From Capillibacterium thermochitinicola (GTDB lineage Bacteria; Bacillota; UBA4882; UBA10575), in assembly GCF_013664685.1 (NCBI RefSeq), contig NZ_JAAKDE010000013.1, forward strand, positions 1-64,000: DNA of 64,000 nucleotides. Direction: 5' to 3'. The position numbers were made by a program, and so were the translations under genes. A model generated the notes under the pieces. The model saw nothing but the letters and a program-made list of their open reading frames with translations. It ran no database searches and was not told the origin of the DNA. This document shows positions 50,214 to 59,519 of the stretch, piece after piece; position 1 is the stretch's first letter, and every line of letters starts with the position of its first letter.

Positions 50214-52817
50214 TTGGTTCAGGATACTCCCATGCTGAAGCAGTATAAACGGATTAAGCAGGAGTACGCTGATGCCATCCTCCTTTTTCGTCTCGGCGAT
50301 TTTTATGAGATGTTTCTGGAGGATGCCGAAAAAGCCGCGGAAGTCTTGGAAATTGTCCTTACTTCCCGGGAGGCGGGGAAGGGCAAGCGGATCCCGATGT
50401 GCGGAATCCCTTACCATGCCGCCACCAGTTACATCGCCCGCCTGCTCGCCAAGGGTTTTAAGGTGGCCATCTGTGAACAGGTGGAGGATCCGAAAAAGGC
50501 GAAGGGCCTGGTCAAACGGGAAGTTGTCCGGGTCATTACCCCCGGTACCTTGATTGACGAGCAATACCTGGAAGAAAAGGTCAACAACTATTTGGTGGCT
50601 TTGGTGCAGAGGGAAGCCGAATACGGTTTGGCCGTGGCCGATCTTTCCACCGGGGACTTTATGGTGACCCAGTTTGCAGCGGATGAAGCCCTGCTCCTTG
50701 ATGAGCTTTGCCATTGGCAGCCAAAGGAGATTTTAGTGGCCGAGGACCAGCTTGCCATCTGGTCCGTACTTAAACAGCGGATTAACGTTTTATTTACTCC
50801 CCGGCCGCCCCATGATTTCCAGTGGGCAAGGGCGCAGGAGCGGCTCCTTTCCCACTTTCAGGTTGTTTCTTTGGAGGGTTATGGTTGTCAGGAGTTGAAG
50901 GCGGCCGTTGGTGCCGCCGGCGCTGTTTTGGCCTATTTTTATGAAACCCAAAAAAGCCAGCTCGAACATATCCTCTCCCTCCGTACTTATCATCTCGGCG
51001 ATTTCATGCATCTGGACCAGTACACCCGGCGCAATCTGGAATTGGTAACGACGCTGCGGGACCATAAAACCCAGGGTTCTTTGCTTTGGGTGCTGGACCG
51101 GACGGTGACAGCGGCGGGGGGGAGGCTGCTCAAAAAATGGCTGGAGCAGCCGCTTCGCCGCCGGGCGGAGATTGAAGACCGGTTGGCGAAAGTGGACGGT
51201 TTCTTTCATCAACATGGGATCCGGCAGACCACCCGGGGTTTACTCCGGCGGACCTGTGACCTTCAGCGTCTTTTGGCCAAACTGGCCTGCCAAACGGTGA
51301 ACCCCCGGGATTTGTTGGCGCTCAGGACAACCCTGGCTCTCCTGCCCGAGATCCGCCAGGCGCTTCAGCATGAAGAGCTGGGTCCGGTGGCCGCGCTGGC
51401 GGCGGAGATTAACCCCTTGCCGGATTTGACGGCGTTGTTGACCACGGCGCTGCGGGAAGATCCGCCGGTCAGTGTGACGGAAGGGAATATCTTCCGGGAA
51501 GGCTATAACCAGGAATTGGATACGCTCATCCGCGCGACACGCGAAGGGAAACAGTGGATTGCCGGCCTCGAGCAAGCGGAGCGGGAGCGGACGGGGATTA
51601 AATCCTTAAAGGTCGGCTACAACCAAGTTTTCGGTTATTACCTGGAGGTGACGAAAGCGAATTTGGCCCTGGTGCCCGCGGATTATATCCGCAAACAGAC
51701 CCTGGCCAACGCGGAACGCTACGTCACCCCGGAATTAAAGAAGTATGAAGAGTTGATCCTGGGGGCGGAGGAAAAACGGGCGGCCTTGGAGTACCAGCTC
51801 TTTTTAGACCTGCGCGGGCAGGTCCTCGCGCGGCTGCCGGAGTTGAAACGGTTGGCCGAGATCCTGGCCCAGTTGGATGTTTACGCTGCGTTGGCCGAGA
51901 CGGCGGTGCAGAACCATTATGTCCGCCCCGAGATCCATGAAGATAAGAAGATCTTGATCCGGGAAGGCCGCCATCCGGTGGTGGAACGGGTCTTACCCCC
52001 CGGTCAGTTTGTGCCGAACGATACCCTGCTCGATGACGACCAGCACCGCCTGCAGATTATCACCGGGCCGAACATGGCCGGAAAATCTACCTATATGCGG
52101 CAGGTGGCTTTGATCGTTCTTATGGCGCAGATTGGTTCCTTCGTGCCGGCCAGCTATGCCCGGATCGGTTTAGTGGACCGGATCTTTACGCGGGTAGGCG
52201 CCGCCGATAATCTGGCCGGCGGGCAGAGCACCTTTATGGTGGAGATGAGCGAACTGGCGAACATCCTGCACCATGCCACCGCGGACAGCCTGTTGATCCT
52301 GGACGAAATCGGCCGGGGGACCAGCACTTTTGACGGGTTAAGCATTGCCTGGGGGGTCCTGGAATACCTTTGGAATCCACGGCAGATGGGGGCGCGCACC
52401 CTTTTTGCCACCCATTATCACGAGTTGACCACTTTAGCCGCTCGGTTGGACGGGGTGGAGAACCTGAATGTGGCGGTGGCAAAGGAAGGCGACGGGGTGA
52501 TCTTTCTCCATAAGATCCTGCCCGGGGCCAGTGATCGGAGCTACGGGATTGAAGTGGCGCGCTTGGCCGGGATCCCGGAAGTGGTTTTGGCGCGGGCGGC
52601 GGAGATCTTGGCCGAACTTGAGGCGAAAGGGTTAAAGGAACGGTCCCAAACCGTGGCGCTACCGACCAAACCCATGCAACTAACGCTATTTACGGTTGAC
52701 GAAGCCCATATCTATGATGAGCTCCGTCAGCTTGATTTGAACAATATCTCGCCCCTGGAGGCGCTCAAACTGCTCTTCCAGTGGCAGCAGCGGTTGAAAC
52801 AGAAAAAAGAAGCCTGA
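50214..52817 (+). CDS. mutS: DNA mismatch repair ATPase MutS
   Basis: MutS recognises mispairs and recruits MutL. The 867-residue length is standard. The mismatch-binding motif 'FRLGDFYEMFLEDAE' contains the Phe-x-Glu (about residues 31-38). The C-terminal ABC-type ATPase has Walker A 'ITGPNMAGKSTYMRQ' near residue 620, 'GQSTFMVEMSE' and Walker B 'LLILDEIGRGTSTFDG'. The start is TTG 50214, one base after the miaB stop; GGGAGGTG lies 8 bases upstream. Confidence 0.97.
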   Translation: MVQDTPMLKQYKRIKQEYADAILLFRLGDFYEMFLEDAEKAAEVLEIVLTSREAGKGKRIPMCGIPYHAATSYIARLLAKGFKVAICEQVEDPKKAKGLVKREVVRVITPGTLIDEQYLEEKVNNYLVALVQREAEYGLAVADLSTGDFMVTQFAADEALLLDELCHWQPKEILVAEDQLAIWSVLKQRINVLFTPRPPHDFQWARAQERLLSHFQVVSLEGYGCQELKAAVGAAGAVLAYFYETQKSQLEHILSLRTYHLGDFMHLDQYTRRNLELVTTLRDHKTQGSLLWVLDRTVTAAGGRLLKKWLEQPLRRRAEIEDRLAKVDGFFHQHGIRQTTRGLLRRTCDLQRLLAKLACQTVNPRDLLALRTTLALLPEIRQALQHEELGPVAALAAEINPLPDLTALLTTALREDPPVSVTEGNIFREGYNQELDTLIRATREGKQWIAGLEQAERERTGIKSLKVGYNQVFGYYLEVTKANLALVPADYIRKQTLANAERYVTPELKKYEELILGAEEKRAALEYQLFLDLRGQVLARLPELKRLAEILAQLDVYAALAETAVQNHYVRPEIHEDKKILIREGRHPVVERVLPPGQFVPNDTLLDDDQHRLQIITGPNMAGKSTYMRQVALIVLMAQIGSFVPASYARIGLVDRIFTRVGAADNLAGGQSTFMVEMSELANILHHATADSLLILDEIGRGTSTFDGLSIAWGVLEYLWNPRQMGARTLFATHYHELTTLAARLDGVENLNVAVAKEGDGVIFLHKILPGASDRSYGIEVARLAGIPEVVLARAAEILAELEAKGLKERSQTVALPTKPMQLTLFTVDEAHIYDELRQLDLNNISPLEALKLLFQWQQRLKQKKEA

Positions 52818-52836
52818 AGCAGAAGAGGGAGTAAAG

Positions 52837-54676
52837 ATGGGGAAGATCATTCACCTTGATGAAATGACCATCAACCAAATTGCCGCCGGTGAAGTGGTGG
52901 AAAGACCGTCGTCCGTCGTGAAGGAACTGGTGGAGAACGCGATCGATGCCGGTGCGAAAAAGATTGAGATCTATTTGACCAACGGCGGCCGGCAGAAGAT
53001 CCAGGTGGTGGATGACGGCGCGGGGATGGACCGGGAAGATGCCCTGCTGGCGGTGGAGCGCCATGCGACCAGTAAAATCAGGAAGTTCGAAGATTTGCAA
53101 CACAGCAGTACCTTGGGGTTTCGCGGGGAAGCGCTGGCCAGTATCGCCGCGGTATCCCGCCTGACTTTACAGACGGCGGTAGATCCGGCGGTTCCGGGGA
53201 CAAGGGTTCGGGTGGAAGGCGGGGTGGTCCAGGCGGTGGAACCGGTCGGGGCCCCGCGGGGAACCAATATCAGTGTGGAGAATCTTTTTTTTTAACACGC
53301 CGGCCCGGTTGAAGTTTATGCGCAGTATTCCCTCGGAAGTGGCGCAGGTGAAAGAGATAGTCACCAGTATGGCCCTGGGGTATCCGGAGATCTCCTTTCG
53401 CCTGCTCCACCACGAGATGAAGCTGGTCCATACCCTGGGGACGGGCGATTATGAACAAACTTTGGCCCAGATCTTCAGCCCCAATATTTGTCAGGAGCTC
53501 TTTCCGGTGGACGGCTGTTACGGACCGCTCAAGATCACCGGATTTTTGGGCCGTCCCAATGTCGCCCGGGGGAACCGGGGACAACAGTATTTCTTTTTAA
53601 ACCGCCGGTTGTTCCGTTCCCGTTTGGTGGCGGCCGCCGCCGAACGCGCTTACGATACCTTGTTACCGGTGGCCCGTTTTCCCTTTTTATTACTCAATCT
53701 GGAGTTACCGCCGGAACTGGTGGATATCAATGTCCACCCGACGAAGATGGAGGTTAAATTCCGGGACGAAAACGAGATCTTCCGTGGCATCCTCCACATT
53801 ATCCGTGGGGCTTTGGAGGCAAATGTGCTCACCACCCAATGGCGACCGCAGTACAAGCCGGCCACGGTGATCGGCCGGAAACAGCCGGCGATGCCCGCCA
53901 GTTTGTTCGAAGCCAAGGGGGAGGAAGCGGCGGCAACCCGGATTGAGCGCACCCAGGCGGCTCCTTTCGTGACTAACGTTAAGGAGAGCACCGCGCCCTT
54001 TTCGGCAGTGCCGCCGGCCGCGGCGCCTTCGGCTGAAACGGGGACTGCGGCATCGACCGCCGCCGCGCCTTCGACCGGAACGGGGAACCCGGCGCCGGCC
54101 GCCCCGCCGGAAGTGGACGGTCTCCGGGTCTTTTCCCTCTTTGATACCTATCTCCTGTGGGAGGAGAACGACGCTTTAGTGCTGGTGGACCAGCATGCCG
54201 CCCACGAGCGTATTCTCTATGACCGCCTGCGCTCGGGTTCGCGGGTGAATATGCAGTATTTTTTGGCGCCGCTGACGGTCGAGCTGACCCCGGCCCAGAT
54301 GCAAACGATTCACGAAGCCGGGGATCTGCTCCGGGCGATCGGTTGGGAATTTGAGGCCTTCGGCGGGGAAGCGCTTATTCTTCGGGCGGGGCCCCAGGAT
54401 TTTTCGGCGGCAGAGGCTGAAGACCTGTTTCTTAGTCTCCTTAATGAACTGGGCGCGGGCGGCGAGGGGCGGCAAGTTGACCCGCAGGAGCGTTTGTTAA
54501 GATTGATGGCTTGCCGGCAGGCGGTTAAAGCCGGAGAACGGCTTTCACTGCAGGAAGCAACGGCTTTGATCCGGAACCTGCGCCAGGCCAAAGTGCCGCA
54601 GACCTGTCCCCACGGGCGACCGACAATGGTGGCGATCACTAGAGCAGAGTTGGAGAAGATGTTTAAGCGGAGGTAG
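52837..54676 (+). pseudogene. mutL: DNA mismatch repair protein MutL, interrupted by a T9 frameshift
   Basis: The first frame (52837-53295) encodes the GHKL ATPase motifs 'ELVENAIDAGAKKIEI', 'VVDDGAGMDRED' and 'LGFRGEALASI'. It stops right after 'NISVENLFF'. The next frame continues with 'FNTPARLKFMRSIPSEVAQV' to the end at 54676. Nine T at 53285-53293 replace the eight needed for an intact frame. Joined length is 612 residues. The C-terminal part has the endonuclease motif 'DQHAAHERILYD' (Asp where Glu is usual), 'ACRQAVKAGE' and 'TCPHGRPT'. Options are true loss, slippage-restored expression, or sequencing error. Confidence 0.88.
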
Positions 54677-54680
54677 AAAA

Positions 54681-55631
54681 ATGGGACCGCTGATTGTGCT
54701 GGTCGGTCCAACCGCCGTTGGCAAGACGGAACTGGCTGTCAATCTGGCTTTACACTTTGGAGCCCAGATCATTTCCGCCGATTCAATGCAGATTTACCAG
54801 GGCATGGATATTGGGACCGCCAAGCCCACGCTTGAGGAGCGGAAGGGTGTTCCCCACCACTTAATCGATCTGGTCCCTCCTGACCAGCCGTTTACCGTCG
54901 TTGATTACCAGGAACACTACAACCAGGTTAGGAGCCGTTTGGCGAAGGAAGGGATCCTCCCGCTGCTCACCGGGGGAACCGGGCTCTACATCCGGGCGGT
55001 CACCCAAGGCTTTATTTTCCCGGTCCCGCCCCCTGATCCGCAGTTGCGGGCGGCGCTTAAACAGGAAGCGGAAAGCCGCGGCCATGAAGCGGTCTACCGC
55101 CGGCTGCAAGCACTGGACCCGGAAGCGGCCCGGAAGATTCATCCCAACGATCTGAAACGAACCCTGCGCGCTTTGGAAGTGATTCTGGCCACGGGACGGC
55201 CCTTTTCCGCCCAACAACAGGCGGAGCGCCGCACCCTTCCGCGCGATGTTGTATACATTGGTCTGCACCGCGAACGAGCCGAGCTGTACGACCGGATTAA
55301 CCGCCGCGTCGACCGGATGATCGCCGCCGGTTTGGTTGAGGAAGTAGCCTCCCTTTTGGCGCAGGGTTACGGCCCCGATTTACAGTCGATGCAGGGCTTG
55401 GGTTATAAAGAACTGATCCCGGTGGTGCAAGGGCGTACTTCCTTGGCCGAGGCCGTCGAGCTGCTCAAGAAAAGAACACGCCATTATGCCAAGCGGCAAG
55501 AAACCTGGTTTCGCCGGGAACCGGTGGAGAAGTGGTTTCTCCTGCGGGCGGGGGAAGAGGAGAAAACTTACCAAAAGATCTTGGCATTTTTAGAAGGGAG
55601 AATTAACTGTTTGTCGAATAGATTTAACTAG
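54681..55631 (+). CDS. miaA: tRNA dimethylallyltransferase
   Basis: MiaA adds an isopentenyl group from DMAPP to A37 of tRNAs reading UNN codons; MiaB, encoded upstream, then modifies it. The 316-residue product has the P-loop 'LVGPTAVGKTELA' (residues 6-18), 'ISADSMQIYQGMDIGTAKPT', 'VPHHLIDLV' and 'LTGGTGLYIRAV'. A GCGGAGG site at the end of mutL precedes the ATG, four bases after the mutL stop. Confidence 0.96.
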   Translation: MGPLIVLVGPTAVGKTELAVNLALHFGAQIISADSMQIYQGMDIGTAKPTLEERKGVPHHLIDLVPPDQPFTVVDYQEHYNQVRSRLAKEGILPLLTGGTGLYIRAVTQGFIFPVPPPDPQLRAALKQEAESRGHEAVYRRLQALDPEAARKIHPNDLKRTLRALEVILATGRPFSAQQQAERRTLPRDVVYIGLHRERAELYDRINRRVDRMIAAGLVEEVASLLAQGYGPDLQSMQGLGYKELIPVVQGRTSLAEAVELLKKRTRHYAKRQETWFRREPVEKWFLLRAGEEEKTYQKILAFLEGRINCLSNRFN

Positions 55632-55684
55632 TATTCTTTTTTTCAGGAGAAGGGTTTGTTGTTGTATTATGGAGGTGAAATGTT

Positions 55685-55936
55685 ATGACTAAGCCCGTCA
55701 TCAATTTACAGGATGGATTTTTAAACCAGGTACGGAAAGAGAGTGTTCCGGTCACTGTTTACCTGGTGAATGGTTTTCAAGTCCGGGGTTTGATCAAGGG
55801 ATTTGACAACTTTACCTTGATCATGGACAGCGAGGGAAAACCGGAACTCATCTATAAACACGCGATTTCAACGATTATTCCGTCCCGGCCGTTACGTGAG
55901 TTTAGTGGCGATCCGAAGGACGAGGAGTTAGCGTAA
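55685..55936 (+). CDS. hfq: RNA chaperone Hfq
   Basis: Hfq is a hexameric Sm-like protein that binds sRNAs and mRNAs. The 83-residue product has the family pattern '[20 protein letters not shown]', Sm1 '[20 protein letters not shown]' and Sm2 '[14 protein letters not shown]'. TATGGAGGTGA precedes the ATG. Its position after miaA is conserved in many bacteria. Confidence 0.97.
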   Translation: MTKPVINLQDGFLNQVRKESVPVTVYLVNGFQVRGLIKGFDNFTLIMDSEGKPELIYKHAISTIIPSRPLREFSGDPKDEELA

Positions 55937-56035
55937 ATTCCGGATTCTAACGAGTTTTGAAAAAAAGGAAAAAGGGGTGGCATAGCCTGCCCTTTTTTTA
56001 ATGTTGTGTGGATGGAGTAAAGGAGGCACGCTTCT

Positions 56036-57283
56036 TTGTCGATTACCAAAACATCAGGATTAGCCCTCATTAAACAAGCAGAAGAAAGTCTGGCCCCGGT
56101 TTTTGCCCGTTTTGAAGAGCTCGCCCTCTACAACCAGGAGAAGGTGCTGGCGGCCTTCAAAGCCGAGAAGGTTGGTGCCCATCATTTTACCACCTCAACC
56201 GGATACGGTTATGGTGACGTTGGCCGGGAAACGCTGGAACGGGTCTTTGCCCGCGCCTTCGGGGCGGAGGCGGCTTTGGTCCGCCAGCAGATCGTCTCCG
56301 GAACCCACGCCATCAACCTTGGTCTTTCCGGCCTCCTGCGCCCCGGGGACGAATTGGTTTTTGCCACCGGTCTGCCCTACGCCACCCTACGCACCGTCTG
56401 TGGACTGGAAGGAAACGTTCCCGGCAATCTCCAGGAATACGGGGTTAAGATCAAGGTAATCCCACTTTTACCGGAAGGACAGATCGACCAGGAACGCTTG
56501 CTCGGTGCCCTGACCGACCGGACCCGGATGGTGGCTTTCCAACGGTCCTGCGGTTACGAAAACCGGCGTTCCTTTATGATAAAGCAACTGGCACCTGTCT
56601 TTGCGGCGTTACGCCAGTTGCCCAAGGCGCCCATTATTTTTGTGGACAATTGTTACGGTGAATTTGTGGAGAAGGAAGAACCTTTGGCGGTGGGCGCAGA
56701 CCTGATCGCCGGGTCTTTGATTAAAAACCCGGGGGGCGGTTGGGTCCCCTCCGGCGGTTATCTGGCGGGGAAAAAAGAACTGATTGACCTGGTTGCTGCA
56801 CGGCTCTACGCTCCCGGGCTGGGTGGGGAGGTTGGCCCGTCGTTGATGAATCTCCGGCTGTTTTTCCAGGGACTTTTTGATGCTCCCCACCGCGTCTATG
56901 AGATGTTAAAGGCGGCCGCCCTGTTTGCCTGGGTCTTTGCCGAGCTGGGGTTTACGGTGGCCCCGACGGCGACGGAACCGCGGACGGATGTGATTCAACG
57001 GATCGACTTTGGCACCCCCGAACGGCTCCTGGCGGTCTGCCGGAGTATTCAAGCGATCTCGCCGGTGGACAGTTATTTGACTCCGGAGCCCGCCGCGATG
57101 CCTGGTTACCAGGATCGGGTGGTGATGGCCGCCGGAACCTTTATTAATGGGTCTACCAGTGAGTTAACGGCCGATGCTCCGTTCAGACCTCCGTATAGCC
57201 TCTATTTTCAGGGCAGCCTTTCCTATCTCCACGCCAAGATCGCCTTGGCTTCCATCTTGAAGCAGTTAAAAATTGATTCTTGA
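56036..57283 (+). CDS. YnbB-like PLP-dependent protein (aluminium-resistance family)
   Basis: This 415-residue PLP enzyme of the cystathionine/methionine gamma-lyase-like fold is usually annotated as aluminium-resistance protein YnbB. It has 'HHFTTSTGYGYGDVGRETLE', 'VRQQIVSGTHAINLGLSGLL', 'FVDNCYGEFVEKEEP' and the putative PLP lysine in 'LIAGSLIKNPGGG'. The start is TTG 56036 after AAAGGAGGC. The reaction in vivo is not established. The position next to hfq and miaA is conserved in Bacillota. Confidence 0.92.
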   Translation: MSITKTSGLALIKQAEESLAPVFARFEELALYNQEKVLAAFKAEKVGAHHFTTSTGYGYGDVGRETLERVFARAFGAEAALVRQQIVSGTHAINLGLSGLLRPGDELVFATGLPYATLRTVCGLEGNVPGNLQEYGVKIKVIPLLPEGQIDQERLLGALTDRTRMVAFQRSCGYENRRSFMIKQLAPVFAALRQLPKAPIIFVDNCYGEFVEKEEPLAVGADLIAGSLIKNPGGGWVPSGGYLAGKKELIDLVAARLYAPGLGGEVGPSLMNLRLFFQGLFDAPHRVYEMLKAAALFAWVFAELGFTVAPTATEPRTDVIQRIDFGTPERLLAVCRSIQAISPVDSYLTPEPAAMPGYQDRVVMAAGTFINGSTSELTADAPFRPPYSLYFQGSLSYLHAKIALASILKQLKIDS

Positions 57284-57343
57284 GGCAGGAAACGGTAGGT
57301 AAAACGGGAATATATAAAACACTTGACTAGAGGGAGTGATTTT

Positions 57344-57724
57344 ATGGATACCACTGCAATTGTGCTGTTTATCATAAAACTGGTGCTGACTGGGGGGTTA
57401 ATGTTTGTGCTCTATCGGGATGCGCGCGCCCGGGATTACACCTGGTTTATGTGGACTTTTACTCCCATAATTGCCGTCTTTACCGCCGGTTTTACCGGTT
57501 CCATCATGACTTTGCTCCTTATTTTAGTTCTGTACCGGCTCACACGGCCCAAAGGGGATCTATTGAAGTGTCCCCACTGCGGTAAAAAGATCCATAATGT
57601 ATTGGCTTTCTGTCCCTATTGCCGTCAATCGGTCAAGCGCGAGTGTCTGCGGTGCCATGATACGGTGGACTGGGATGCGGAACGTTGCCCCCATTGCGGG
57701 TCAATGAATTTAACTAAATTCTAA
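57344..57724 (+). CDS. Membrane protein with double zinc ribbon
   Basis: The 126-residue product has two hydrophobic segments (about residues 5-22 and 33-62). A zinc-ribbon tail with four Cys pairs follows: CPHC, CPYC, CLRC, CPHC. ATG 57344 was chosen because AGGGAGTGA lies just upstream. It is not a recognised enzyme; the ribbons probably mediate protein or nucleic-acid contacts at the cytoplasmic face. Confidence 0.7.
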   Translation: MDTTAIVLFIIKLVLTGGLMFVLYRDARARDYTWFMWTFTPIIAVFTAGFTGSIMTLLLILVLYRLTRPKGDLLKCPHCGKKIHNVLAFCPYCRQSVKRECLRCHDTVDWDAERCPHCGSMNLTKF

Positions 57725-57737
57725 AGACGTAAAAAAA

Positions 57738-57768
57738 AACAGCTGCCGCCAAGGCGGCTGTTTGTGTT
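57738..57768 (+). terminator. Terminator after the zinc-ribbon gene
   Basis: GCCGCC and GGCGGC pair around AA, extended by ACA/TGT across a small internal loop, followed by TTTGTGTTT. A poly-A run (57731-57739) precedes it. Confidence 0.6.
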
Positions 57769-57867
57769 TAAAGAATTAATATCCGGGAATATCGTCAGAC
57801 CAAAAGAAGCGGAATTTTACCCCGTGGTCATTTTGTATAGATTAAGTGTGGAAAGGGGAGGGTTACA

Positions 57868-58512
57868 ATTAACTTTGAAATTTTAGTTCGTTTGACGGTG
57901 GCTACGCTCCTCGGTTCGATTATTGGTTGGGAGCGGGAAAAACACGGTCGTCCGGCCGGCTTACGGACCCACATTTTAGTTGCCCTGGGTTCCTGCCTCA
58001 TGATGCTCATTTCAATCTATGGTTTTCCGGGGATGGCCGAGTGGGATCCGGCCCGGTTGGCTGCCCAGGTGGTTAGTGGGATTGGTTTTCTGGGGGCCGG
58101 AACAATTTTGCGGGACGGGACCAGCATCCGGGGCTTGACGACGGCGGCCAGCCTTTGGGTGGTTGCGGGGATCGGTTTGGCCTGCGGAACCGGTTTTTAT
58201 TTGGCGGCGGTGGTCACCACCATTGTTGCCTTCTTGGTGCTGGTGCTCTTGGATGATCTTGAGCAAAAATTCAAAGCTTTTTCCGCGGTCCGCGTCCGGG
58301 CGGAAGTGGCGGATCAACCAGGGACGTTGTCTGCTTTTACGCAAATCTTTACCGACCATGGGATCAGTATTAAAAAAATTCAGATGAAAATTGATAGCGA
58401 TAACAAAATCGCCCATATTTATCTTCAGATCAGAGGACATAATATTGATAAGGAAAAAATAATTGAAGAAATAAGTTTATTGCCGGGAGTCTACAGCGTA
58501 AAATGGAATTAA
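57868..58512 (+). CDS. MgtC/SapB-family membrane protein
   Basis: The protein has about four transmembrane helices ('LLGSIIGWEREKHGRPAGLRTHI' region carries the family signature) and a C-terminal ACT-like domain ('VRVRAEVADQPGTLSAF'). MgtC proteins modulate magnesium homeostasis or ATP synthase. The family normally has about eight more residues before the conventional TTG start (57892). They are supplied in frame from an ATT at 57868, five bases after GGGGAGGG. I therefore place the start at ATT 57868 (214 residues); TTG 57892 is the fallback (206 residues). Confidence 0.85.
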   Translation: MNFEILVRLTVATLLGSIIGWEREKHGRPAGLRTHILVALGSCLMMLISIYGFPGMAEWDPARLAAQVVSGIGFLGAGTILRDGTSIRGLTTAASLWVVAGIGLACGTGFYLAAVVTTIVAFLVLVLLDDLEQKFKAFSAVRVRAEVADQPGTLSAFTQIFTDHGISIKKIQMKIDSDNKIAHIYLQIRGHNIDKEKIIEEISLLPGVYSVKWN

Positions 58513-58544
58513 CTCGGGGCTGTTGAAAAAGGGAGGAAGAAGTA

Positions 58545-58760
58545 GTGGGAGAGATTATCCCTTTTCCCGTGAGAAAGAAAGATCCTGATGCTGAACGAAG
58601 GGAGTTAACCGACCAAGTAATCCGGGAGAAGATTTTAGCCGGGGAGGCCGAGCTGATTGGCGTTTTCAAGCAGAACGGCTTCCCTTGCTCCTGCTACCGG
58701 ATGGAGTTCGACAACCAAGCCTATTATGTCTTCGATCTGACGACACCAGAGCGAGAATAG
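58545..58760 (+). CDS. Small hypothetical protein (71 residues)
   Basis: I do not recognise the family. The product is acidic/basic mixed, starts 'GEIIPFPVRKKDPDAERREL' and has two Cys in 'NGFPCSCYRMEF'. It ends 'YYVFDLTTPERE'. GGGAGGAAGAAG precedes a GTG start. It is the first of two small genes between mgtC and the SPOCS gene. Confidence 0.65.
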   Translation: MGEIIPFPVRKKDPDAERRELTDQVIREKILAGEAELIGVFKQNGFPCSCYRMEFDNQAYYVFDLTTPERE

Positions 58761-58826
58761 GAGAAAGGAGGGAAGGAGAAAAGTCCGAAGGAGCTGACAA
58801 ATTAAAATAAGGGGGGGGATCCGCCC

Positions 58827-59234
58827 ATGTGCCAAGTGGAAGGAGAAGATCTGATCCGGGCTTTGAAACGCTTTAAAAGTCTGGCCAAGCAAGACCTTCT
58901 CGCCAGTGAACGGACGAACGACCCGTCTTTCTGGAGAACGCACGCCGAAGCCCGCCGGAAGGAGTACACCAGACTGATCCAGCTGGTTGAAAATTCCGGT
59001 GTGGAAAAGGCGTGCGTTTATGCTTTAAAAACCTATAAAAGAAACCGCTTAATAAATACAAAGGAGCGCAACCCGGAACAGGAGGGAACCAGACAAGCGC
59101 TGGAGCTGTTCTTTGAAATCATCGGCTGTTCGCCCGGGCGGCTGGGGAAATGGCTCCAGGAACGAAACGTTGAATGGGAAGGACCGGACGTGCTTTTCGA
59201 GCCGGAAGCCCGGCTGGTCCAGGAGCAGCTTTAA
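58827..59234 (+). CDS. Hypothetical helical protein (135 residues)
   Basis: I do not recognise the family. The product is rich in Arg, Lys, Glu and Leu with several predicted helices. The segments 'LIRALKRFKSLAKQDLLASE' and 'SPGRLGKWLQERNVEWEGPD' are notable, the latter like a small DNA-binding helix pair, though that is only a resemblance. GGGGGGGGAT lies before the ATG. It lies upstream of the SPOCS genes with a 285-base gap. Confidence 0.65.
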   Translation: MCQVEGEDLIRALKRFKSLAKQDLLASERTNDPSFWRTHAEARRKEYTRLIQLVENSGVEKACVYALKTYKRNRLINTKERNPEQEGTRQALELFFEIIGCSPGRLGKWLQERNVEWEGPDVLFEPEARLVQEQL

Positions 59235-59519
59235 AGGGAAAACGGAGATCAACCGCGTCGGCCATAGCCTACTGTATAGTCTGCCGCCATGATGAACAGC
59301 GTCCCGTTCCTATTCCCTTTGCGTGAAAGGGGTCTGACTTTTGGGGCGCCGTTCGTCGGAGGCGGATTTTTTCTTGTGGCTTGTTTTACTTTTTTCCGCC
59401 ACGGTAAGCACCTTTCTGCGGACCAGCATATACTGTACTAGTCCTAAACTTTGGTTTAGGAACGGTGCGGTTTTCCCCGTGGACGGGGAGTTGGTCGGAG
59501 AAAGGAGGCCGAAGAGATA
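59235..59519. other. Regulatory gap before the first SPOCS gene
   Basis: No gene is seen. The gap holds the dyad CCTAAAC-TTTG-GTTTAGG (59443-59460) and CCCCGT-GG-ACGGGG (59475-59488). CATATACT (59427-59434) resembles a sigma-E/K -10 box; no matching -35 was found. AGAAAGGAGG precedes the SPOCS start. Confidence 0.4.
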
